This document shows positions 27,486 to 36,738 of a DNA stretch of 53,190 nt, piece by piece. The first letter of the stretch is position 1. Each line of letters begins with the position of its first letter. The notes beneath the pieces were generated by a model, which ran no database searches, was not told where the DNA came from, and worked only from the letters and a program-made list of their open reading frames with translations. This stretch comes from Phycisphaerae bacterium. Lineage in GTDB: Bacteria > Planctomycetota > Phycisphaerae > Sedimentisphaerales > Anaerohalosphaeraceae. The stretch is from positions 1-53,190 of the forward strand of contig JACZKQ010000040.1 of assembly GCA_014859965.1 (NCBI GenBank). The letters are read 5' to 3'. A program made the position numbers and the translations under genes.

Positions 27486-28913
27486 TTAGTTCTTGTAAGG
27501 GACGGTTTCGGTAGCGTCGACGGTGTAGTTCCATTTTTTTATGTAGTGGGCGCCGGGGAGGAAGTCGTCGTTGGTTTCTTCGAGCTTTCGGGTGAGGACG
27601 GCGTCCAGTTCTTTTTGCAGCACCGCGTGTTCGGGTTTGTTGATGAGGTTGTTCAGTTGGTACGGGTCTGCGGTGTTGTCGTACAGAAGCCACGGGCCGT
27701 TGAGGTCGCGGGCGTAGGTGTAGCGCCGCGTACGTATGCCGCGGTATTCTTTGCCGCCGATCTTGCGGGTCCACTGGCCGAAGGGCTGCGGGCACATGAT
27801 CAGCTCAGCGTCATTGACCGGTTCTGCCTTGCCGCGCAGGACGGGGGCATAGTCGCGGCCCTGCACCGTCTGCGGCACGTCAAGTCCGCAGAGGCCCAGC
27901 AGCGTCGGCATGATATCCGGCGTGCCGAAGGGCATGTCGAGCTGTTTGGCTTCGGGCCCGAACCCGGCCGGCCACCGCACGAGGAACGGCACACGGACGG
28001 ACTCATCCCAGGGCTGCTGCTTCTTGCGATTGCCCTGCGAGCAGAGCATGTCACCGTGGTCGGAGGTGAAGACGAGGATTGTGTTGTCGGCCAGTCCGTT
28101 TTCGGCGAGGGTTTCGCGCACCCACCCCACGCAGTCATCCAGTGCGGCCATATGCGCATAATAGCCGGCAATGTCCCTCTTCGCCTCGGCCCTGAGTTTG
28201 TCGGGCACGTTGGGCCGCAGGGCGATGTCCTTACCTTCGAACATCGCATTGTACTTCGATGGCGCGGTAAGATACGGCGCGTGCGGCGGCCCCCAGGACA
28301 GGAACAGCAGGAATGGTTTGCCCGCGGCGTGATTGCGGATGTAACTTTGAGCCTCTCGGGTCTGGGCGATGGCATCGTAGCCGTCCCATGTGCGCTTGAC
28401 GTCGTCGTCGGCGTAATAGGGGGAGTTGTTGTAGTTGTGCGTGCATTCCAATGCCCGCCAGAAGTCGAAGCCCTGTCGGCGTTCGGGCGGGATATAGCTG
28501 CTCCGGCCGCGGCCGTCGAGGTGCCATTTGCCGATATAGCCCGTGTCGTAGCCGCCGGCCTTGAAGGCCTGTGCGATCGACGTGGCCTTGTTGCTCAACT
28601 GCACGTCGTTCATGAACACGCCATGTGTCAGCGGGTACTGACCCGTCATGAGGCAGCCGCGATAAGGACAGCAGACGGGGCAGGTGCTCACGGCGGTGGT
28701 AATGTTGATGCTTTCGGCGGCGAGCTCGTCGATCTTCGGCGTGATCACGTCGCCGTTGCCCGCATAGCCCACATCCTGCGCCCGCCACTGGTCAGCCAGC
28801 AGAAACACCACGTTGGGCCTGCGGTTGCCTGTGCTTTGTGCGATGCCCAGCGGTTGAAGGCCGGCGGCCATGCTGGCGCCGGCAGCCATCTTCAGAAATT
28901 CACGTCGTCTCAT
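27486..28913 (-). CDS. Tat-exported formylglycine sulfatase 1
   Basis: 475 aa, type I sulfatase. RRREFLKMAAGAS is a Tat-like signal; VVFLLADQWR supplies a metal aspartate (D41); the maturation motif is CCPYRG with C81 as the residue oxidised to formylglycine; GYIGKWHLDG and FTSDHGDMLC are the other conserved active-site segments. It would cleave sulfate esters from polysaccharides in the periplasm or outside. No formylglycine-generating enzyme is visible nearby. It is preceded by the unknown secreted protein and followed by GH5. Confidence 0.93.
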   Translation of the reverse strand: MRRREFLKMAAGASMAAGLQPLGIAQSTGNRRPNVVFLLADQWRAQDVGYAGNGDVITPKIDELAAESINITTAVSTCPVCCPYRGCLMTGQYPLTHGVFMNDVQLSNKATSIAQAFKAGGYDTGYIGKWHLDGRGRSSYIPPERRQGFDFWRALECTHNYNNSPYYADDDVKRTWDGYDAIAQTREAQSYIRNHAAGKPFLLFLSWGPPHAPYLTAPSKYNAMFEGKDIALRPNVPDKLRAEAKRDIAGYYAHMAALDDCVGWVRETLAENGLADNTILVFTSDHGDMLCSQGNRKKQQPWDESVRVPFLVRWPAGFGPEAKQLDMPFGTPDIMPTLLGLCGLDVPQTVQGRDYAPVLRGKAEPVNDAELIMCPQPFGQWTRKIGGKEYRGIRTRRYTYARDLNGPWLLYDNTADPYQLNNLINKPEHAVLQKELDAVLTRKLEETNDDFLPGAHYIKKWNYTVDATETVPYKN

Positions 28914-28957
28914 GATTCGATTCTCCTTGCAGCAGCATTGGTGGGGAACTGATCCCT

Positions 28958-30181
28958 TTACTTCTGTCCTGCTGTTTCTTTTATGTGTGAAATGAACGTG
29001 GTGATCTTCGCAAGGTCTTCTAAGGTGAGGACCGCCCGGCCAGTGTTTTCGACGAACTCAGCAAGAAAATCCGCGGCCTTTTGGGCTTCGCTCAGGGGTG
29101 GAAGTGCAATCTTCTCTTCGCTGGCAAGCTGAAGCTCATCGGCAAACAACGTCTGCCGAATCAATTGACGCGATTGCTCAACATCCTCCATCTTGCCTGC
29201 TCTATCAAGAAGCAGCCGCATGCATTCATATCGCTCACGATGCTGCAGCAGAAGTTCATTGCTCCCGCCATACTCATCGAACAATTGCACACTCGCCGCA
29301 GTCCCATGCGACGCCATGCCTTTCAGCGCTCTTTCCCTGTAATCTGCGTCACCATATTCAAAATTATATTTCTGACGATAAAACTCGGTTCTGCTTTTGT
29401 CTGAGTCCAAACGTTCCAGCATAGGATAATAAAACCACACCAAAGGGACCTGGTCGATTCTGTAATCGATCTTGAGCAAACCCAAACGCGGCTCCCATGT
29501 GAAATCCGGTTTGCTGTCCTTGGGAATTTCACAAATGCGAAAACATGAAGAAGTAAACAAAAACTCCTTGTTCTGTATGGCAACGCGATAGACAGCAATC
29601 GGGCTTTTCGCGCGCTGGGGTCCTGTGAGATAATCATTTTCAAAAACAACAGGACATTCCTTTAATCCTTGGTTCATGAATTTGATCGGTACAGGCTTCG
29701 AAGAAACCCATTGTGCGGGCCCGATTAAAACTTGCGCCTGTATTGACTTTGGCTTTCGACTAGGTGACAGGGCGAAACAAGGATATGGTATGTTGGTGGC
29801 TTGCCATGCCACACTTTCCCCCGGCTTTAGTTCAGCCGATGCAAATTCCCTTACTCTTTCCCACAGGCCGTATGTTTCTATGTCGGGATCATACATCGCA
29901 TTTCGGTGCTCGCGCGGAATACAAATAGTGCGATCTACTTTTATAAATATCTGCAGAACATCTGCCCAAGATCCTTCAGGAATATAATGCAGCGTATCCA
30001 GGGAATTATTCGTCAATTCTATCGTAGAATTTGGCCGGAACTCGCCTTGTAAGAGTTCCTGATATGGAACTGTAAAGGTTATGGAGACCTGCCCCTTTGC
30101 GGTAACGTCTTCTGCGGCTGCAAGGGATGCGATCCCTAAAATGAATACGCTGTGAGCTGCCACGGCTATTCTGTAACACAT
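28958..30181 (-). CDS. Secreted protein of unknown function between two sulfatases
   Basis: 407 aa. Signal peptide MCYRIAVAAHSVFILGIASL. The first third (ITFTVPYQELLQGEFRPNSTIELTNNS...) looks like a beta-sandwich; the middle has cysteines in TSSCFRICEIP; the last third is helical and charged. No family recognised. Start 30181 is chosen because GGAG lies 8 nt upstream and the signal peptide then begins at once; an ATG at 30211 would overlap the sulfatase 2 stop. Codon use and AT content look higher than in the flanking genes, which may mean separate acquisition. Its position suggests a role in the same sulfated-glycan programme, but nothing in the sequence proves it. Confidence 0.75.
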   Translation of the reverse strand: MCYRIAVAAHSVFILGIASLAAAEDVTAKGQVSITFTVPYQELLQGEFRPNSTIELTNNSLDTLHYIPEGSWADVLQIFIKVDRTICIPREHRNAMYDPDIETYGLWERVREFASAELKPGESVAWQATNIPYPCFALSPSRKPKSIQAQVLIGPAQWVSSKPVPIKFMNQGLKECPVVFENDYLTGPQRAKSPIAVYRVAIQNKEFLFTSSCFRICEIPKDSKPDFTWEPRLGLLKIDYRIDQVPLVWFYYPMLERLDSDKSRTEFYRQKYNFEYGDADYRERALKGMASHGTAASVQLFDEYGGSNELLLQHRERYECMRLLLDRAGKMEDVEQSRQLIRQTLFADELQLASEEKIALPPLSEAQKAADFLAEFVENTGRAVLTLEDLAKITTFISHIKETAGQK

Positions 30182-30207
30182 ACGTATGTCTCCAGAGGTC
30201 GGCCCTT

Positions 30208-31638
30208 TCATTTCGGTTTTCCCCATTCGTGTGCGCGGGCGGGGTCGTGATCGGGGTTCTTTGTGGGCATGTCGGCGTTTACGGATTCTCGCCAGGCGGC
30301 GAGCTGGTTTTGGAGGTTGGCGGCGAGGTTGGGTTTGGCGGCGGCGAGGTTGTTGGTTTCGCCGATGTCTTCGCGGAGGTTGTAGAGTTCGACGCGGCAG
30401 TCGTCGTAGAATTCGAGGAGTTTATAGTCGCCGCGGCGGATGGCGCCGGCGGGGGTGGAATGGTGGTAGTGGGGGTAGTGCCAGTAGATGGCATCGCGAT
30501 TGAGTTTGCCTTTGCGCTTCAGAAGTGGGAGGATGCTTTCGCCGTCGAGGGTGTGGGAGGGGTCGCCTTTGAGTCGGGCGATTTCGAGGAAGGTGGGGTA
30601 GAAGTCGACGCTGGTGACGGGGACTTTACATTCGGTGTTCGGCTTGACGACGGCGGGCCAGCGGACGATGAGCGGTTCGCGGATGCCGCCTTCGTAGAGG
30701 GTGCCCTTTTCGTCGCGCAGCGGGGCGTTGGTGGTGACGATGGGTCCTTCGCCGGTGTACATCTGTCGCAGGCCGCCGTTGTCGGAGTAGAAGACGACCA
30801 CCGTGTTGTCGGCGAGGCCGAGGTCGTCGATCTTCTTGAGAATGCGGCCGACGCTGATGTCGACGTGCTCGACCATGGCCGCGTAGATCGGATTGTTGAT
30901 GCCGGTCGGGGGCTTAGGCTTCTTCTCGTATTTCTCGATCAGTTGCTGGCGGGCCTCCAGCGGGATATGCACGGCGAAATGCGACATATAAAGGAAGAAG
31001 GGTTTATCCCGGTTGGTCTCCATGAACCGTTCGCAGTGATCGGCGAGCACCTCCGTCAGGTACTCGTCCTTGCCGATCTGAATGTTCGGCACGCTGTTGT
31101 TGCCGAAGTGACCCCAGCCGCTGGTCACGAGCATGCTGTCGAAGCCCTGCTTGTCGGGGAAGTGCTCCCGGCCGCCGAGGTGCCACTTGCCGAACGCGCC
31201 CGACATGTAACCCGCCGGCTTCAATGCCTCGGCGATAGTGAGGATTTCGAGCGGCATGTACTGTTGGCGATTGACGGGAACGGTGAGTTTTTCAAAAGGC
31301 CGCTGGTGGCCGCGAATGAAGTCAGTCAGGCCCAGGCGCGCCGGGTACTGACCCGAAAGGATGCTCGCGCGCGTCGGCGAGCAAACCGGGCATGCGGCGT
31401 ACGCGTCGGTGAACCGCATGCCCTGTCGGGCGAGCCGGTCGATGTTGGGCGTCTCATTGAACGTGTTGCCGTAGCAGCCGACGTCGGACCAGCCCAGATC
31501 GTCGGCGAGAATAAAGACGATGTTGAGCGCTGGCCGCGGCTCCACCGCATCTTCAGCCCCGGCCGAACATGCCAGGGCCAGCCCTAACGAACCGACCCCC
31601 GCCGCCTTCAAAAAACCGCGTCTGGTGATTTCCTTCAT
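30208..31638 (-). CDS. Tat-exported formylglycine sulfatase 2 (arylsulfatase A-like)
   Basis: 476 aa. TRRGFLKAAGVGS is a Tat-type signal. FILADDLGWSDVGCYG provides metal aspartates D46/D47; CSPTRASILSGQYP holds the formylglycine cysteine C86; AFGKWHLGG and FYSDNGG follow. It is only distantly similar to sulfatase 1, so a different sulfate position or sugar is likely. It starts 43 bp after the large phosphotransferase-like gene with AAAGG upstream. Confidence 0.94.
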   Translation of the reverse strand: MKEITRRGFLKAAGVGSLGLALACSAGAEDAVEPRPALNIVFILADDLGWSDVGCYGNTFNETPNIDRLARQGMRFTDAYAACPVCSPTRASILSGQYPARLGLTDFIRGHQRPFEKLTVPVNRQQYMPLEILTIAEALKPAGYMSGAFGKWHLGGREHFPDKQGFDSMLVTSGWGHFGNNSVPNIQIGKDEYLTEVLADHCERFMETNRDKPFFLYMSHFAVHIPLEARQQLIEKYEKKPKPPTGINNPIYAAMVEHVDISVGRILKKIDDLGLADNTVVVFYSDNGGLRQMYTGEGPIVTTNAPLRDEKGTLYEGGIREPLIVRWPAVVKPNTECKVPVTSVDFYPTFLEIARLKGDPSHTLDGESILPLLKRKGKLNRDAIYWHYPHYHHSTPAGAIRRGDYKLLEFYDDCRVELYNLREDIGETNNLAAAKPNLAANLQNQLAAWRESVNADMPTKNPDHDPARAHEWGKPK

Positions 31639-31681
31639 CTGACCTTTCCCTCTCTTTCACATCATTGCTCGGCAGATCGGC

Positions 31682-34600
31682 TTAATAGTACATGCTAAGC
31701 CATTCCATTGCAAACATCGCCAGATCGGTTATACCCACGCTGCCGTCGCCGTTCTGGTCGGCGCCGCCGCATTGCCCGCAGCCGCTTTGCTGCCAGTGCC
31801 GTCCGAACAGGCCGAGATCGATAGCGTCCACATTGCCGTCGCCGTCGAGGTCCGCCGCGGAAATGTCCTTGTCGAAGCCGTAAAATATCACGCTGCCGCC
31901 ATCCCAGCCCGTCTGCGCAAGGATCAGCCGCACGTCCTGCACGCGCAGTTCGTTGAGAATCTCAGGCGACATCCCTTCCTCCAGCCGCGGCTCGAAGATG
32001 AAGTGTTCCCAAAAGTTGTGATGACCCGGCAGATACGTCTGCGAATAGTCGCCGCGCAGTTCGAGGGGTGTGCTGGTCAGTCCTTCGATCACCGTTGTGT
32101 CCCAACGCGACAGCGGGGCGGTATAGCCGGCGACAATACCCGTGGGCTCCGGCGGCCAGTAGAACGACGTCGTGATGCGGACGCCTCGGCCATCCCGATC
32201 GACTGTGCCCCCGTTCCAGGTGCGGGTCTGCAACGTATCGCCTGCCTGCGGCGCAGGACGCCTCCACAGCCGCACCGTATCGAGCGTCGTCGTGCCCGCC
32301 CCCAGCCAGTCCCACGTCGGCATCCGCTCCTCATAGCTCACCTCGACGGTAATGTCGGTGAAGTCGCGCAGGGTCAGGATCGGGCTTTGCGCCTTTGAAA
32401 CCGGCGCGCCGACGTTTGAGGTTGTCAGCGCGTAACGCCGCCGCTTGCGAAAGTCGTCGGACGTCCAACGATCCACTGCCGCGGCGCCCGCAAAACTGTA
32501 CCGGTACTCCGGCCAGGAGCCGAATCCGCCCTCGCGCGTGCGAACGTCGCAGCCGTGCAGGTAATCCATGCTCACATCCGCATAAAGGCCTTCGGCGAGG
32601 TGCTTTTCGTCGAGCCGCATACTCCTCGTCTGCATGCCCCAGATGGACTTGGCGCGATGGTTGCCGAAAATCTCCCCGAACTCGCCTTGAAAAACCGCGT
32701 ACTCGGCCGGCTCATTGATCAGAAACGGCGTGATGTCAGCCGTCGTATCCGCCTGCGGCAATTGGCGAATCTGCTTGACTTCGAGCCGTCCGTCCGGTGC
32801 GACCTTCTTGTATTCGAAATCCAGCACATACGTTTTCCGGCCGGTCACCGCCGCGAAGCGGTCGGCCGCCCGCACCAGCAACCTGGCAAGATCAACGTAG
32901 TCCTCCTGCCATGTCATCACCGTCGAGCCTCGCGGCACGAGATTCGACTCACGCAGCAGGCTGGCGTAATAGCTTGTCGAGTAAACGTTCACCCTGACCT
33001 CTTCCGGAATCGAGCCATCCGTCGGATTGCTCACCGACACCGCGCCCAACTGAGTAACCAGCGTAATCTCACACGACGGGCCCGCCCATGTCTTCGAGAG
33101 CAGGGCGACGCCGTTGGCCTGCTCGATCTCGTCCGGGAACGAGTGATGGACGAGCATCCCCATGCCCGCTGCGCTTTCGTCTACGCCCCATCGCAGCCGC
33201 TCCATGTACGCGTTCTGGTTATAGAAGCTGGCGAAGACCCGGCGGATCGCGCGGAACACGCCCCGCTCGCTGTACTCCTCCGGATCGCAGCGGCAGGGGC
33301 CCGCGCTGTCGTCATCGAGGTCGTCGGCGAGGCACCCGCTGTAGCTGTCGTAGAGCCCTGCGCCGGTGAACTGCTCGCTATCCTCGACATTGGTCGAACT
33401 GCGGAAGCGTATTTTCCGGTACGGATCAAAGCCGTACTGCGGGTCCTGCAGCGTCGCCAGAATCGCATCGCGAAGCTCTGTGCTGAACACCGTCTGCGAC
33501 TCCGACCGAAACAGCGAGCGAATACCCGACAGCGCCCCCGCCAGCGCCGGCATTTCAGCCGGCGGCCAGGCGACGTCTGACAGACGCTGCGCAATTTCCT
33601 CCCGCAGAGTTCGCCCCGTCGCGACCGTCTGGTCCAGGTATGCATTCCACAGGTCAAACGAAAACGCCGCCGCCGGCGGACAGTTGTCGGGAATCGATGT
33701 CCGCAGCAGCCCGTAGTTGGCCGCCTTGCCGCCGAAGTACCGTATGTCCGCTGGGTTGAGCATGTCAGTATTTGCGCTCCACGCGCCATAGGGCGTCATG
33801 GGCGAGATAGTCAATTCACCCGCATTCTTGAGCGCGAGAATCTCCGCCTTCATCACTGCATCGATCTGCCCGGTGGTGTCGATAAGCCGTACGTCAGTTG
33901 CGCCCCATGTCTGGTAGGCACGCAGGACCACATCCCGCCCGATGAGCGATTCGGCGTGCTCGGCGTCCTCCGAGAGCGCCAGAAACGCAAACGGGATGCC
34001 GAACGTCTGCGCCAGTATCGCCACGTGCGAATTCGGCGTCGAAGGCGCCAATGTGATCACGCCCGCCACGATCGGAATCTCCGCCGGAATGCCGTCCGTG
34101 AGCAGTATGTCCTCGCTCCGCAGCGCGCCCGACATAAAGGCGTCATCGATATCGCCCGCATGAAAGAACTTCATCGTGCCCATCGCCCAGCCGCTGCTGT
34201 AAACGACGTTGCCCTGGGCCCACCGCGCCGGCGAACTGATCTCGATTCCTTGTGAGGCCAGCCAGTCCTCGTTCTCCCGCGCCGCGGCGGCCTGCTCGTA
34301 CGCGGGAAAATAATACGCCTTGACGCCGGGCTCCGCCTGCACCGCCGCCCGCACGATGTTGAACATGTCCCGCACCTGCTCGCGCGTGTAGGCGTCTCGC
34401 CGCACGAACTCAATGCCGTACTCCAGCCGCACCGGCGGGGGCGGCCAGCCGTCCCGCGGCGCAAAGATCACCGCCCCGAGCACCACCTGCTGACCCGCCT
34501 CGTAAAGGCTTACCGCGTCGAACTGCGGCCGCGTCATTCCGAGGAAGGGGTCCAGATGATTCACCGCAAACTCGTAATGGAACGGGTACTGTCGACAGTC

Positions 34601-34813
34601 CTGAAAGTAAACCGCCTCAGGGGCCCACGGCGAAGGCAGGATCGCGAACTTCACCCACCCCGGATCGTTTGGCGACATGCCTCTCGCCATGAATGGTTCA
34701 TTTTCAAAGACGATCTCGCTTTTCCAGTAAGGACTCGGCGTAATCTGCCCCAATGCCAGGCCCTTCGCGAACACCAGCAGCACCGCGCCCCAAAGCAGAC
34801 TTGAATGCTTCAC
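31682..34813 (-). CDS. Secreted PEP-synthase-like phosphotransferase with dockerin-like tail
   Basis: 1043 aa, GTG start with GGAGGAAGAAC upstream. Signal peptide 1-22. About 235-300: phospho-histidine swivelling domain (LAPSTPNSHVAILAQTFGIPF; H263 corresponds to the phosphorylated His of PPDK/PEP synthase). About 355-690: ATP-grasp domain of the PPDK_N type (FGGKAANYGLL, IRFRSSTNVEDSEQF, VLDFEY, LEVKQIRQLPQ). No PEP/pyruvate TIM barrel is visible; 700-970 is unrecognised. The end has two EF-hand dockerin-like repeats (DLDGDGNVDAIDL and DQNGDGSVGITDL). The domain order is the reverse of PPDK. An exported ATP-grasp enzyme is odd: either it acts on an unknown phosphate donor or has lost catalysis and binds ligands. 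May head the transcript of the sulfatase cluster (43 bp gap). Confidence 0.82.
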   Translation of the reverse strand: MKHSSLLWGAVLLVFAKGLALGQITPSPYWKSEIVFENEPFMARGMSPNDPGWVKFAILPSPWAPEAVYFQDCRQYPFHYEFAVNHLDPFLGMTRPQFDAVSLYEAGQQVVLGAVIFAPRDGWPPPPVRLEYGIEFVRRDAYTREQVRDMFNIVRAAVQAEPGVKAYYFPAYEQAAAARENEDWLASQGIEISSPARWAQGNVVYSSGWAMGTMKFFHAGDIDDAFMSGALRSEDILLTDGIPAEIPIVAGVITLAPSTPNSHVAILAQTFGIPFAFLALSEDAEHAESLIGRDVVLRAYQTWGATDVRLIDTTGQIDAVMKAEILALKNAGELTISPMTPYGAWSANTDMLNPADIRYFGGKAANYGLLRTSIPDNCPPAAAFSFDLWNAYLDQTVATGRTLREEIAQRLSDVAWPPAEMPALAGALSGIRSLFRSESQTVFSTELRDAILATLQDPQYGFDPYRKIRFRSSTNVEDSEQFTGAGLYDSYSGCLADDLDDDSAGPCRCDPEEYSERGVFRAIRRVFASFYNQNAYMERLRWGVDESAAGMGMLVHHSFPDEIEQANGVALLSKTWAGPSCEITLVTQLGAVSVSNPTDGSIPEEVRVNVYSTSYYASLLRESNLVPRGSTVMTWQEDYVDLARLLVRAADRFAAVTGRKTYVLDFEYKKVAPDGRLEVKQIRQLPQADTTADITPFLINEPAEYAVFQGEFGEIFGNHRAKSIWGMQTRSMRLDEKHLAEGLYADVSMDYLHGCDVRTREGGFGSWPEYRYSFAGAAAVDRWTSDDFRKRRRYALTTSNVGAPVSKAQSPILTLRDFTDITVEVSYEERMPTWDWLGAGTTTLDTVRLWRRPAPQAGDTLQTRTWNGGTVDRDGRGVRITTSFYWPPEPTGIVAGYTAPLSRWDTTVIEGLTSTPLELRGDYSQTYLPGHHNFWEHFIFEPRLEEGMSPEILNELRVQDVRLILAQTGWDGGSVIFYGFDKDISAADLDGDGNVDAIDLGLFGRHWQQSGCGQCGGADQNGDGSVGITDLAMFAMEWLSMYY

Positions 34814-35125
34814 GTTCTTCCTCCCAAAAAAACAGCCGTTCCACGCGTCGCCTTCCTATAATACCGCAAACCCTCCGCAATTGCACGCCCAAACAGCCGC
34901 TGTAGACCTCACGAGGCGGCTTACAACAGTTCTACCGACCCTCCGTTAAGCGGTCAGCAAATTATACCCCAAAAAACACAAAAGTCAAACGAGACTGGTG
35001 AAAAAACTGCAAAATTTTGCATAATGCAAACAAAATCTGGCGTTTTCCCGGTTTTGGCTTGATGAAACGCGCTGCCTGCGGCTATAATCCGCCTTGCCAA
35101 CAGAGTTTATTCGAGGAGTACCAGG
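34814..35125. other. Divergent intergenic region
   Basis: 312 bp between the secreted phosphotransferase-like gene (minus) and the aldo/keto reductase (plus). The right part carries the reductase promoter (35059-35088). The left part has a T-rich stretch before the GTG start at 34813 but no clear minus-strand hexamers. No RNA gene seen. Confidence 0.55.
35059..35088 (+). promoter_or_regulatory. Sigma-70 promoter of the aldo/keto reductase
   Basis: TTGATG (35059-35064), 18-nt spacer, TATAAT (35083-35088), 37 bp before the ATG. GAGGAG at 35113-35118 is the ribosome site. Confidence 0.65.
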
Positions 35126-36259
35126 ATGATTTATACTAATTATGGCCGTACAGGCGCTAAGGTCTCGGCCGTCGGTTTTGGCGGTATGCGGTTCGACGAA
35201 TCGAAATCCAACGAGGAAAACGCTGAATTGCTGCTTTACGCCCAAAGCAAGGGCATCAACTACTTTGACACCGCACCAACCTATTGCAGCGACACCAGCG
35301 AAGACATCTTCGGCATCGCCATGAAGCAGATGCGCGACACCCGCGACGCGTACCACGTCACCTCGAAAGGTATGCCCGTCGAGTTCAACACAGCCGATAA
35401 GGCCCGCAAGGCCGTCGAAAAGTCGCTCAAGCGCCTCAATCTCGAACGCATCGACTTCTATCACGTCTGGTGCATTCGCCGTATGGACCAATACGAGCTG
35501 GCCATGAAGAAGGGCGGCCAGTACCAGGGTCTCATGAAGTGCAAAAAAGAAGGTTTAATCGGTAACATCGTGATCTCCACGCATCTCCCTGGCCCGCAGA
35601 TCAAACAGATCCTCGCAAAAGACGAATTCGAGGGCATCCTCCTCGGTGTCAACGTCCTGAACTTCCCTTACCGATGGGAAGGCATCCAGGCCGCCCACGA
35701 CGCAGGGCTCGGCGTCGTCGCCATGAACCCGCTGTCCGGAGGCCTGATCCCGCAGCACCAGGACCAACTGGCCTTTCTCGCCGGCCCCAACGAAACACCA
35801 ACCGAGGCCGCCCTGCGGTTCTGCATCAGCGCCCCCCAGATCACCGTTACGCTTGTCGGCTTCACCACCCGCGAGCAGATTGACACGGCCTGCCGTATCG
35901 CCGACGAGGCCCGGCCCTTCAGCGACGCCGACATTGAACGCGTCCGCACGCACGTCTCCGAGAACATGAACGCCTTGTGCACCGGATGCGGCTACTGCCT
36001 CAAATCCTGTCCGCAGAACATCCCCATCGCCAATTATATGCAGGTCTACAACGAAAAGCTGTTCCTGAACCTCGACGACAAGGCGATGCTTGCAAAGATG
36101 AAGTTTAACCACGACTGGGGCCTGCTCGTTGACCGCTGCGCCGACAGCGGCTACTGCGTCGAGTGCGGCGCCTGTGAAAACGTCTGCACTCAGCACCTCA
36201 ACATCATGGAACGCCTGAAGGAAATCGCCGCTTGGGAAAACACACTCATGTGCGGGTAG
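35126..36259 (+). CDS. Aldo/keto reductase with C-terminal 2x[4Fe-4S] domain
   Basis: 377 aa. AKR barrel with catalytic tetrad D48, Y53 (FDTAPTYCSD), K81 (TSKG) and H113 (DFYHVW). The C-terminal 95 residues have two ferredoxin-type cysteine sets: C285-x2-C288-x2-C291-x3-C295 and C344-x2-C347-x2-C350-x3-C354. This architecture is common in anaerobes and links NAD(P)H or flavin chemistry to electron transfer; the substrate is unknown. Cytoplasmic. Transcribed alone from its own promoter. Confidence 0.92.
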   Translation: MIYTNYGRTGAKVSAVGFGGMRFDESKSNEENAELLLYAQSKGINYFDTAPTYCSDTSEDIFGIAMKQMRDTRDAYHVTSKGMPVEFNTADKARKAVEKSLKRLNLERIDFYHVWCIRRMDQYELAMKKGGQYQGLMKCKKEGLIGNIVISTHLPGPQIKQILAKDEFEGILLGVNVLNFPYRWEGIQAAHDAGLGVVAMNPLSGGLIPQHQDQLAFLAGPNETPTEAALRFCISAPQITVTLVGFTTREQIDTACRIADEARPFSDADIERVRTHVSENMNALCTGCGYCLKSCPQNIPIANYMQVYNEKLFLNLDDKAMLAKMKFNHDWGLLVDRCADSGYCVECGACENVCTQHLNIMERLKEIAAWENTLMCG

Positions 36260-36325
36260 CCGATCGGCCCGTCCACCGGCGGGCGTCCGGTGTCTCGTCC
36301 CGGCGCTTCGGGTGCCGCTTTAACC

Positions 36326-36601
36326 TCAAAATGCGATTCTAAAGTCCGTATGCCGCGGGTTTACCGGAACGTCGTTTTTCTCGGCATGGCGGATGTACGC
36401 ACCGAAGCTCTCGTGAATGTCCGCCAGGCAGTCCGTCACATCCTCCGGATGACCCTGAACGACCATTTCGACCGAGCCGTCGGGCAAATTTTTGACAAAG
36501 CCCTTCAGTTCGTACCGCGTCGCAATCCGATGGCACGTGTAGCGAAACCCAACGCCCTGAACGCGCCCCGAAAAAATCACATGTCTTGCCGTATCAGGCA
36601 T
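36326..36601 (-). CDS. acyP: Acylphosphatase
   Basis: 91 aa. Hydrolyses acyl phosphates. The signature [10 protein letters not shown] (catalytic Arg at its end) and [17 protein letters not shown] with the active-site Asn are complete. Small cytoplasmic ferredoxin-like fold. It is convergent with the aldo/keto reductase and divergent from the phosphatase gene at 36739. Confidence 0.93.
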   Translation of the reverse strand: MPDTARHVIFSGRVQGVGFRYTCHRIATRYELKGFVKNLPDGSVEMVVQGHPEDVTDCLADIHESFGAYIRHAEKNDVPVNPRHTDFRIAF

Positions 36602-36738
36602 TTACAGACCCTTACCCGCCGCTGGCCTCAAGCTAACCCAAATAAAATCCGTCCCGTCGCCCAAAAACCGTATACTATTGCAGCAAAGCGGTTATAATCA
36701 ACGCTGGGTGTTACTATTTTCAATGAAATCTTCGGAAA

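Noticed and set aside
30229-31587. 452-codon plus-strand open frame rich in G, V and D
   Set aside because: Antisense shadow of sulfatase 2 caused by GC-rich third positions.
31682-32000. Complete cellulosome system
   Set aside because: Dockerin-like tails are present but no cohesin or scaffoldin domain is encoded in this window.
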